64,000 bases of DNA from Athripsodes cinereus (taxonomy: Eukaryota > Arthropoda > Insecta > Trichoptera > Leptoceridae): contig OX388314.1 in assembly GCA_947579605.1 (NCBI GenBank), forward strand, positions 6,510,001-6,574,000, in the 5' to 3' direction. Both the position numbers and the translations under genes were made by a program. This document shows, piece after piece, positions 49,060 to 60,600 of this stretch. The notes beneath the pieces are model-generated. The model was not told the origin of the DNA. It searched no databases and was given only the letters and a program-made list of their open reading frames with translations. The first letter of the stretch is position 1. Every line of letters starts with the position of its first letter.

Positions 49060-49150
49060 AGGTGATGGATAGGAGGGAGTGGAGGCGACTTCTTGATGTG
49101 GTCAAGACCCACACAGGGTTGTTGTGCCACTGATGATGATGATGATCATC
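49060..49150 (+). mobile_element. LINE 3' end with (GAT)n tail
   Basis: GGAGGCGACTTCTTGATGTG, GTCAAGACCCACACAGGGTT and GTTGTGCCACTGATGATGAT encode a W…SGGDFL.WSRPT.GC type C-terminus and stop, as in RTE-like elements, followed by GAT repeats. Only the last ~30 codons remain. Confidence 0.5.
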
Positions 49151-52100
49151 ATTTATATAAAAGAAAATAATAAAACAGTTTGAGATACGATTGTGATATG
49201 CATATCTTGTAAAAAATATATAATCTGAATTGAAACATGATATGCTGTGTATGCAAAATCGTGCAGTCCACTACTTGTAAAGTTATTACACTTAAGAAAT
49301 ATTTGTCTTTTTTTTATCTAATCTGTGAATGTGAACATTCTAGTAGTCCTGTGGTCACATATTTTTGAAATTTTGGCAGTTATTTTTCTTAATAATCAAA
49401 ATATATTCAAACACTTTTCAAAATATATGTTGACAAATAGTTATTATAAATACTAAGATCAAAAAGGAATCAATGTGTTTTTTTTGTAAGGAGTTGATGT
49501 CATGATATAAAATGTATGTATATTGTATGTAATTGTAAAACACATGAACTATACGTGAATTTCACTTTGTATTGTGTGTTTTCACTTATTTTGAGTGTGC
49601 CAATGTTTGCCATATGTAATAAATACTAATAAAATAACTAATAATTTGATATTTTTTTTTAATTTGGACTAAAGACTGTTGGCCGGTTATGGTCCTAAAT
49701 ATTATTATTATTACTGTGTATATATTATAAAAAAGAAGAAGAAAAGTAATTAAAAATGTAACCCTTTACAATAATATTTAAATTCTCGCATTCTTATTTC
49801 AACAAATCTTAACATAACTAATTGTCAAAGATGCTTTCTGTTCTTTTGTTTTGAATCATAGACAACATTAAAATACAGTTTAATAATTATTCTAAAATTG
49901 CAAAGAGAAAGAATTCTTTTTTTAAAATTAATTGCTCATTTTGAATGTTGTACCTTATTCTTGTTGAAGTTAATTAAAATACTATCAGTAAAGAAAATGT
50001 GTATTTACGAACATCTTACCTTGTCTAAGTGAATCTATTTATCTATACCATTGTGTCATCTTCTGTAAATGAGGGTTCCAGTACATTAACTGCATGTTAA
50101 AATCAACATATTTCAGTTTCAATTTTAACAAAACCAACCTATTTATTTTGTTTACAGTTTTTGTGATATTACTTGAAATGAAATTAGAGAAGATTTTACT
50201 TACATCAATTAGTTTACGAAATCAATTAGATTTATTTAAAAATAATATGTATAATGATTTGAATGAAAAATACAATAATTTATCATTATTTTTACCATAC
50301 TAGAGACATATTAAAATAGAACACAATATTTCATCATTATTATCGTTTGTATGTGGAGAAATAAAATAAAATATATATATTGTATGAATAATAATATTAT
50401 TTGTAATAATAAATATTAAATAATAATATTTTTTAGTGATTTGTTAACCAATGTTTTATGTATAATAGATCGTAAGTATTTTGCAAAACTTTTGATACAC
50501 ACAGCTTATATTTAAAAACATATATATATATACATATAAATATTGAACCTATTAATGTAACTAAAATGCGTACATCCACAGAAATCTGACGAGACTCACT
50601 AGGGGGACATTATAAAAAATATATGACGCAATAAAAATGTTCTATGTTATTTCTGAATCATTGTATTTAATAAAATATTAGTTTTTATTTACTTTTATTT
50701 TCATTCTTTTTTATATTTTAAGCTCATCTATTCATTTAGGAGATATTAGAATCATTATAATTTTCTCTGTAATAGTGTAATTAAGTTTTTTTTACAATTT
50801 AATTGTATTTTTTCTCTGCTGAACTTTTTTGTCAGAATTGAAATTACTAAAAAAATAGTTTTATTTATTTATATATTGAAAGTTAAATATTTATTACTTT
50901 AGAAATATCAATGATTCACGAATAACCGAAACTAACCTAATCCAAGTTTTCGTAATATCTGTCGTAACATAAATGAAACATCTTAAAACATAGCTCTAAT
51001 CGAGTATTGTGAGATTGTCTGTGATGTACGTACGTTTGTATTGTAAATCTATGATGGTTTCATTTTAATATAATTACTGTTTAGCTATCATAAAGTATAA
51101 AGTAAATATGTAATAACAAACTTTAGGTAGCCATCAAGTCAAATTGGAATTTTGTAATATACCTACTACTATTACTAAAGTAAAGGAATTAATATTATTA
51201 CCCTAATAAATATTAGTATTGATTAATTAATTTGTACATAGGGCGAAAGGGGAGTCATACTTTTGTAACTCACTCATTTTTATTGTTCTCGTAATCAGTC
51301 AGATGATTCTGTCCATTTCTCATACTTCAACGCTGATTTAAAATACTGTAAACTCATTTAAGCATAGTATACAAACTAATGAAGCAAAGATTACCTTTCC
51401 TTTTAGCATTTCTCTATCCGATCAAATTAATCTGCTGTCAGTGTACAAATGATTTAAATATGCCGTAGATATTTTGTAAGAAAGAGAAGTAATTCATTTC
51501 CGCAAAATCAAATTGTTAAATTGAAATTAATATCTCTAGTTGCTTTAAGAATTTTGTGTAAAAATAGTAAATACATTTTCTCTTTTAGAACACGATTTCA
51601 TTATCCAGTTAAGAAGTAAAGTTGCCCATTATACGCAACACTTATAGAGATGTCAGTGTTTTTCTTTTACTAACAAACATTTATTAAACTGATTTATTGA
51701 CCCTTTTAACAAAATGCCCTAGTTGTGTCACTTGTTGATTTATTTTGAAAATAGATATTTGTTATGTTTTTCAAAATGAGAAATTGTTAATTAATCTATG
51801 GAGTCCTGAAATTGTTAAATATCATTTATGGAGTCCTTTATCCAACAGTGGATAATAGATACAGGATAAAAAGGAGCATTCATAATTAAATAACTTTGTC
51901 TCATTCATTTCGTCTCAGTTTAACAAAATACAGCTATCTGTTCTAATCAGAGAATTTTGATTTTATTTGTTCTCAAAACAGGTATTTGACTTTGCCTTCT
52001 GTCCATTATATTAATTGATGCCATATTAATTTAGTAATAAACAATGATGATTTCAATAATGTTTTAACATTCGGTGAAGTTTATTATATTTTGTGAAGTA

Positions 52101-53181
52101 GTCGGGGCGTAGAAATAATTAAAATAATGATTTGTGTAAACACTTGTGGTCAAAGACCGGGAAGTTTTGTGTTTTTTTTTTACCTTATTATTATTTTGTA
52201 TATTTAGTTACGGCCCTTGTGAGGACTTTGGCCTATGTTTGTAATTACATTCTAATGCTGTTTTGTGATTATGTTATAATTTAAAACCGGTCCTCCCGCA
52301 AAGATAGGACAGCCACTGCTTTTAGTTCATTTGACAAAAATAAAATCTTTTTTTGAACAATTAAAAAAAAAACAAAACGGAAACTTATTGTCAACTGGAA
52401 TTTTTTTCCAACCAACTCAATCTCAAGAATACATCAGTAGAAAATTTTTTGTTTTTTTAATTCAATTGTAGGATTGTTATACTTGTGCACCTGTATACAA
52501 TGAACAATTTAAATATTTTTGTTTTGCGAAAGCAAAATTATTTTTGTTTTAAATTTTGATCTATTATCACAAGAGAGCGCTAGAATGATGTGTGATTATT
52601 ATTATTACCTAATTATATTATTGATTCTATTCTCATTTACCAAAAAAATATGGATCGGTGTATTTGTGTACGTAAAGAATGTACATAACTCTGTGATTTA
52701 TTAAAAAAAAAAGTGTTTTGGGGAAAGATGTTAGAGTAAAAACTGTGTTGAATGTTGGTTAAATTTTAATGTTTATATATTTGGTTGGAATGGTGAAATT
52801 CTAGGCAACTAAATTCCATTTACTAATAGAAAACTTTTTTTGTGCAACATCTTTAGTTGAAGGATTGAAAAATGAGTTTGTGTAAAATATACCGTCGACA
52901 TGGAAGTTTAAATGAAACATTGCGCTGTTAGCTTTTTTTATTTATTTATTTGTTTTCTGAGTACTTTTACATACACAAAAAGATATCATATTGCTACATA
53001 AGAAAAACCAATTCAATCCATTTCCAAATCATTGAGTTATTACATTATTTGTATTTTTCATTTACGATCATGAATATAAAAGCAAAAGGAAAGCATTGAA
53101 ATTGATTATCTCTAATCTAGACTTTAAGTATCATTTGGTGTCTTCTGTATGTCAGAGATATAATGATGATTTAAAAAATAT

Positions 53182-53429
53182 GACTCGTATAAATGCTAAC
53201 AGCGCTATCTCCATACGAGAAGAATTTGCGTTATACGTATTCGAAATATTCGCAATATAAAGTGAAAAAGTTAGAAAATAACTTAATCAATTAAAGAGAA
53301 AGTAATATGTTTTCACATAGAGACTATAATTATTTACAAGATATTTAAATAAATATTTTGATATAACGTATTTTGCAAATTTCAAATTCTTCTCGTAAGG
53401 AGATAGCGCTTTATGCATTTATACGACTC
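53182..53429. mobile_element. 248-bp MITE with about 48-bp inverted repeats
   Basis: The left arm GACTCGTATAAATGCTAACA, GCGCTATCTCCATACGAGAA, GAATTTG is matched inverted on the right by GAGTCGTATAAATGCATAAA, GCGCTATCTCCTTACGAGAA, GAATTTG. The interior is AT-rich and non-coding. No convincing target duplication is seen, so the superfamily is undetermined. Confidence 0.8.
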
Positions 53430-55454
53430 GTACATAAAAAGATCTGTGATGTGAGATTTTGTTAGTGTGGGAAGCCTGGTGAATTGTATAAAATAAATAA
53501 ATAATTGTCCTGTTGTTAATTTATCTATCTGTTTATGTGTCTGTATGTATTATGGTGCTACCTTTACTACTACCGCTGGCACACACTATCATGTACCGCA
53601 TTTGTTCATACAATTCAACTATTTCAATCGTGGCAACTGTTGTTTCTTATTTTTTGTGAATATTTGTAGTTTAATTTGTTGTCAACATCGACTATGAGAT
53701 ATTAAAAATGTATTTGTGTAAATATATAAAAGATAAGGTTTAGAGATTTATAAAGTTGATAGAAGGACATTTTTTAGTATGTATTATGTATATGTGTATT
53801 GATTATTTTAATATATTTTAGCATTTTTCGTAAAATTTTACTTGTGCTCTATAAGATTCTCTCTGGGAACACAATGTTTGTAATACAGAAGTTTGGAATT
53901 GAAAAATCACAAAGAGTGTCCAAGTTACTGTATTGATCTGATAATGTCAAAATGTTGTGTTTTAATTATTTGTTTTCCAATTGTAGGCAATCTTAAAATG
54001 CCAAGAAACATATTTTGAAACTAAATTCCATTTTTAAAAATGAATGTTTTTCATCTTTTTATATTCCTTACACAAACTAAATCCAGTGATTTGTTAATGA
54101 TCTGAAGATTTTTATTCTATATATAAAATAATGTTAAATGGTCGATGTTGACAAAACAAAACAAAAATGTCACCTGTTTGATTAATGTAAATTATTATTT
54201 TTAACTTTGTGTGTTGTAGCGCTCAGTCAGTTTTCATTTATTTAACTAGTCACTATGTATCTTGTCTATCGTTCTCTATGATAGGATGTTTTTGTAACAA
54301 TATCTTAAATTGACGTATATTGTATATCGAGAAAGTAGTCATTTCCCATTTTGTGTTTTTCAGCGCTAAACAACTTGCTACATGTGAATAATTCAATATA
54401 TTTTTTCTCGTAAGGACAACATGTTTCTCCAGCAATGGTTGTCATAAATATGAGGAATTGCCATAAATAAAAAGAGATCCGCAAGCTAACTATAAAAACA
54501 AACAAATCAATTTTTAAAATATCCTAGTCAAGTGTAGATTTTTCGTTAATAGTCTTAAAAAATTTTCAAATACATTTAATTTATGATACTTTTAATACAT
54601 ATATCGTGTGCCAATTTTAATGAAAATATAATTTCTTAAATAAATACTTATTTTCGTTATATTTTCCAATACTTAATATAAATTGTCTCAGTTGCATTCA
54701 AATATTTATTTTTGCTGTCCAACGATTGCAACAATTTTAAGTTTTCTGATGTATACAAGTTTCTGACAGTCTTTTAAGATGACTATTGCTGGAGAAACAA
54801 GATTATGTCACACTGTATGTAATTATAATATGGAATAGTTGATACTGTGTAATATAGTATAATATTATTTGATATTTGTTTGTTTTTGTAAGAAGAAGGA
54901 GGATGTGTTATGTAAAGTTTGTGTGTTACGTCTCCACAGCGTTACTATTATCTAAATATCAATCGCACATTTTCATAAGCCAATAATTTGAAATTCACAT
55001 CAAAGTTTAGAGGCACTGTAACATTCGGTTGACTAAAACCATAAACAAATATAATCTTCTAATGTAAAAAAATTTTTGAAGAATATAACTTTCTACATAT
55101 TGTTGCCTTACTTTCAATAAGGTTCTATCTTATACGTATATAAAACTCTGTTGAAGTATAGTGACAATATGATAATACAAAAAACTTTATTTTGAGTTGT
55201 TGGCTTGTGGATCTGGGCAATTGATATGAGCGAAGGTTTATTAAGATAATTGTATTGATTGATTTGATATTTTGTTGTTAAGTATTGACTATGTATCATT
55301 ATATGATTCACACTATGTAAATATGTAATTATTAATGAATTTCTCTTATATATAATATTAATAATGATATAAATAAAAACATGTTTTTAAAATTGTGACG
55401 GTTTCAATTCATGATCACCTTTATTGATTTTCATTTTGGTCTGTTTTTATAATA

Positions 55455-55795
55455 AAAGTAGCTGACCCGGCAAATGTTGTTTTGCCATATACATTATATA
55501 TTGTTGAAAATGATTGAATTACTAATATCGCTATTAAAAAATAGGGGTTGATAGTAGAAAGGTGAAAATTTAGGGCTGTACATATTTTTTAATGCCTCAC
55601 CATAAAAGAATTGTCTAAAAAAATAAAAATATTCGGGGTGGACCACCCTTAACTTTTAGAGGTATGAAAAATAGATGTTGGCCGATTCTCAGACCTACCC
55701 GATAAGCACACAAAATTTCACCAAAATTGGTTCAGCCGTTTCGGAGGAGTATGATAACAAACGTTGTGACACGAGAATTTTATATATTAGATGAA
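55455..55795 (+). mobile_element. insect interspersed repeat (probable LINE-derived)
   Basis: It begins AGCTGACCCGGCAAATGTTG, TTTTGCCATA and ends CACCAAAATTGGTTCAGCCG, TTTCGGAGGAGT, GAGAATTTTATATATTAGA. These phrases mark a very common insect repeat; the TTTCGGAG segment is shared with the copy at 46.17 kb. Non-coding. Confidence 0.6.
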
Positions 55796-56635
55796 TGTGT
55801 TTTTAATAAATCCAAGTACACTCTCACTGATCGATAAATTATGAACGTCTGGTAAATTGGCAGCGGGATTCAATACATGGACTTTCTGCATAGATGTTTG
55901 GGAACATCTTGTAATGTCTCATCATATCTCAAATACAAATTCGGAATCTTTTTTAAAAATTCTTGTACTTATTATAATTTTAAGATTTATCTATCAGGAA
56001 AAATAAAAGTCATTGATATTTTGTATTATTTTAATAAGATAACATAAATATTTACATGCCAAGAAACTCTAGAAAGAATTCCTAAGACTAATCATAATAC
56101 GCAGTCAATCATTATTTCACTTAACACATACAAACTAAATTCTCTTATTAAATAATACAATAGTACTACCGAGTACCGAGTGACTAACAAAAAATAATGA
56201 TAAACTATCCCGTGTTAAATACACATAATAATTTGCCTTACCCCAAGCCAAAAAAAAAAAATAAACTGCAAGACAATATTGCAGCTAAACTAATTATCTA
56301 TGTACAAACATGATTACATTTATTAGTGAAATGCAATCTTTTATATTAGACCGTCCACAGGGGCAACATCATTATTTTATAATAAAAAGCTTGACCATCC
56401 CTGTCAAGATCTTATCTCTCATGAGAAAGTTTTTAATTTTACTTGTTTCCCTATTTGTCATGTTTTTATATAATATAGCTTTACATTATGTTTGCCTGAA
56501 AATGAGAAACATTTTAATGTAATCAATAAAAATAGAACCACTTTCAGTAGAAATAGTCATATAAATCTGTTTGCTACTGAACTTGTATATATTTTATATT
56601 TTAACAAGTTTCAATACAAATTTCTACCTCTCTCT

Positions 56636-56905
56636 CTTTGTCCTTTGACGCATCTCTCAAGGGCACAGATCAGAAATCAGCCTCCTCCAATAAGAGCATC
56701 TTTGCACTTATTGAGTCACCTTTTCCTACAACATTGACGTCATTGTCATAAGAATGGTGTGCTGTGAAAGAGGGATGTCAGGGCCGCAGGAACCCTTGTT
56801 TAAACGAAAAGGCAGTGCTCTTTTAAGCCAGTTATCATCATTGGACATTCAACATGACCTGACCAGGACCATCGTGTCTCCTATATAGCAGTGACTATAG
56901 AATTA
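56636..56905 (-). mobile_element. LINE 3'-tail family C, copy 3
   Basis: On the minus strand it reads CATCCCTCTTTCACAGCACA, CCATTCTTATGACAATGACG, GGAGGAGGCTGATTTCTGAT, CTGTGCCCTTGAGAGATGCG. It is collinear with the 42.69 kb copy and extends about 100 bp further at its 5' side. No tail of GAT repeats is left. Confidence 0.55.
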
Positions 56906-57221
56906 TTGGTTTTATATTATGCAAGAAATTTACCTATACCACTATCTCCCACAAATGGAGTGGCTAAAGGTTTACTTCGTCTAGTGAACATACAAACATA
57001 CAATCAGCATGAAATTCATATTTATAAATTTATTAAATTTGTAAAAGAATTACATTACTTAATGTTTCAAATCACATCAAACAATAACAAAACAAAACAA
57101 AAAAACAATTTGACATAATTTTGACTGAAATCAGCCAAAAATAAAAATTTATATTATTCTCTAAACCAGAGAACCTATAACTATCATTTAATATTAAAAA
57201 AATAAATAACAGAAGTGATAC

Positions 57222-57227
57222 TTTATT
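57222..57227 (-). terminator. candidate poly(A) signal of virilizer
   Basis: TTTATT on the + strand is AATAAA on the minus strand, about 330 bases after the virilizer stop codon. It would give a short 3'UTR; other AATAAA motifs further left are possible. Confidence 0.35.
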
Positions 57228-57558
57228 TTTATTAATAATTTAATATCTTTGTGGCAAAAAAAAAATGCAAAGATATGTAACCGAGACCATTTTATATTTC
57301 ACACGAAATTTCCAGTTAAGCAAAAATTGTGGTCATCCTCAAGCAGTCTGATATGCTGCCTTTCCAGCTGTTTTATAACTGGTCCAGTACTGGAGAGAGA
57401 AATACCAATATAATGTACGATGGTTTCACACGAGTAAATAAATAAAATGCACTACAGTTATGTACAATAACAGTGTTGTTCACATGGTGTTATGGTATTG
57501 AGTGGTGATGATAATCACAGAATCAGGGAGTAAGCCGGATCCTGTTGAGTAATGGATG

Positions 57559-57629
57559 CTACCTCATGAAGGAAGGACGACCGTGTCTAAGACCACGTCC
57601 TCCTCTATTGCCTCGACTCCAGCCGTTAC
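57559..57629 (-). CDS. vir: virilizer last coding exon
   Basis: The acceptor ATATTCTAG precedes 57629. The exon completes a Gly codon and reads NGWSRGNRGGRGLRHGRPSF-MR, then TAG at 57561-57559. It is Arg/Gly-rich, as at the end of VIRMA proteins. Confidence 0.88.
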
Positions 57630-60600
57630 CTAGAATATTCAAAAATAAATCAGTCAGATGCAAAAGCATCCTAAAAACTTACAAGAAATAAAAATTGTGG
57701 TGATTATTGTGTACAACTTCTTATGATGCAGTTTAACGATCATTGGAGTGTGATATTGGTTTCTATGAGGAAATATTTTCATTTGAAATCGTCCACAGCA
57801 CCACAGAAAACTAACTACATATAACTTATTCAGTTAAAATACTTATCCTAGACCAGTGATGCATAAACTGCAGCCCACGGGCCGCTTGCGACCCTGGGTC
57901 GGTATATCTGCATCCCGCCAGCGAATTATATAATATAAAAAAAGTGACAATATCCGTGATAATTAGATATTTGGTAAGCGGTAAAAGTACCGGATACTTA
58001 ATAATTCGAGTAAATATTCTTTAAGAAAACTGAGGGGTTTTTGAAATATTTCAAATTCCAATCCGGTATTGACACAAACAATCGGTACAAATACCCAGTA
58101 CATTGTAGAAAAAGGTACCGCGAGAAAATATTCTTTAAGAAAACCGAGGAACGTAGAAAATTTAATGTGTGAGCATTTCTAGAAATAAACATAGCGGCCC
58201 GTCCTTGGCTCATAATCTTCCCGAGTAGCCCCTGTTCCCTATAAGTCTGTGCATCCCTGTCCTAGATTAATCAAAATATCAGTAAAACTAGCGATAAATA
58301 AAGAAAATTAAATTCAGACAAGGTTAATTTAATTTTATTTGTTTCTTTGTAGTGTAAAATAAAAAATCATTTCAGATTACATGTTAATGTTGCTCGAGAC
58401 CAAAAAAATGGAAAAGGTCTGAAGTAATGAGTAGAGAGATTGAAGGCTAGAAGTAAGAAAATTCAGAATTGACTGAGTTTGAATAAAAAAAAAAACTTGG
58501 TCTCACCATATTGATTAGCATTGTGCTGCATCATGGGTGGCTGGAAGTGTTGTGGAACATTCCTCCCAAAGTGCTGCTGTCCAGAACCATCCTCTGGTCC
58601 TCCTACTCCACTACCACCAGGAGCTCCCACTACACCCCAAGCACCACGACCCCTTCTAAAAAAAGATGATAAATTAATAAACAAGTCAAGAATTTTTATA
58701 GTATTTCAACCAGTTTCTCAAAAACCCTAGTAATATTCTAAAAAATTACTACCTCAGTCAAACTACTAAGAATATAAGTAACGCCTGATGATGAGAGCGG
58801 AAGCTCTGGAAAGCTGACTCGTGACAAATAAAGTCACAGTGGAAGTACTAAATAAGTGTTTTATTTATAATTAGTTTAATACGTACCACCATTAGTATAG
58901 TTTTTGGTTAGCTAGAAGAAATTGCTTCCAGGCGATAAGCTCAGTAATTGCTCATGTATTTTTGATCAACAAAGAGTTATTATTATAATTAGTATAACTG
59001 CCAAAAACACTCAACTACCAACATTGTAAATACTAAAAACACTTGTACTGTCTCAGTATCATTATTACACAAACACTTGTAGTGTCTTTGCACAACTCTA
59101 TGAAAACACTCATCGCAGTATTATTTTATAGATACAATAGTAATATTACATACCTGTTATTGGTATACATAGGATTACCGGATGCTGTTGCAGACGCAAA
59201 CCTCCCTCTGTCTGTCATGGACATCACGCCTCTACCTCGAATTCCTCTGCCCCTGTACAGAATAATTTGACATCAATTATCATATATTAAAATAATGCCT
59301 TATTAAATATTGGACACTTCATGATAAAAGAAGAATATTCTGTACATTTATCAATAGCAAATAATATACTTCTCTTGTGAGGCATGGGGAGATATATATA
59401 TATATATATGTATCATTTTGCAATGTAAATATGTTAGCTATTGTACCTTGTTGGTAAAACAGGCAATTTGTTGTATCCCGTTGGTCCAGTGGGAGTAGCA
59501 CCACATCCCTCCAGAGCCAAGAAGTCATCAACGTGGAGAGAGGGTGGGCGAGAAGTGTTGGGAGGACGAGAACGAAAAGCATCCATTGGGGGACGAGGTG
59601 TAGCACCTTGTGGAGGACCTGGGGGTGGCAGGGAGGATGAAGAAGGGGCTGCACCAGAACGACTCTGAGCTGGAGACACTAAAAAATAACATAAAAATGA
59701 AAAAATCATAATAAACCTAACAATTAACAACAATAGTGATAAAACTTGTCAGAGAGAGAACTTTTGGCACAGATTCACTTTGTATGGACTGTATAAATCT
59801 GAGATCTTCATCCATGGATAAAGTCTTAGATTTACCTCACATGTTCTAGCCTGAACACATAGCATTTTACTTCAATCCCACGATTCATCCGAAAGTGAAT
59901 GACTAAAACAAGTATGAATTTTTACTTACCATACAATCTTTTATCCCTGGGCACATGCAATCGCTTTGTTCTGAACAAAGTCTGTGAGTCCTGCATGGGC
60001 CGAGGTGGGGCAGGGGCCAAATGGAGCAGTCTCTCAGCTTCCCTCGTCACATCTGTGTCGACTGGACAGTATAGTCTGCTCACTTCAGACAGATCACACG
60101 GGACCTGGGTATCAAGATAAAATATTTTAACATCTACAGGACTACATAAAAATTGTAGAATCTTATGTTATAAAGGAAAAGAAATTATGCAAAAGATTTT
60201 CTTCAAACAACAATCACGATGAATTTCTTTTTTTTTCACTTTTTTATGTTTTTCTCAGAACTATGAGATAGGAACAAGCGCCTTGGATTCAGAGTGATTC
60301 TGTGAAAAATTGAGTCACTTTTTTCTACAGCCTACTTGACATTTTCTTATTCTCCAGGTGAAATACTACATATTATCTACACAAAAATAATCTTGAGTAA
60401 TCAACGTTTTGAGTTCGTCAGAAGCCTGGAGGTAGTCTCGGCATTCAGAACAAGGGTTTCGTGGTTCAATACCAGGTGCCGGCAAACTCCCCTTTCACGG
60501 CACAAGCTTTTAGCTTAGTGTGAAAGGTGTATAATGTTGTATTTGGGTTTGTAACAAAAACGCAGATGAATCTTTTTTTAAAAAAAAAAGATACATCCAA

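Larger units (their letters stand above)
47243..57221. other. 3'UTR/intergenic stretch between convergent genes
   Basis: No further coding exon is recognised between the ZNRF-like stop and the virilizer 3' end. It holds several AATAAA candidates, a (GAT)n-tailed LINE end at 49.06 kb, a MITE at 53.18 kb, a LINE-derived repeat at 55.46 kb and a family C tail at 56.64 kb. Small frames in it are AT-rich and without protein character. Part of the left side is probably ZNRF 3'UTR; its end cannot be fixed by eye. Confidence 0.5.

Noticed and set aside
59441..59668. 75-codon + strand frame rich in Gly/Arg
   Set aside because: It is the antisense shadow of the virilizer exon at 59447-59678.
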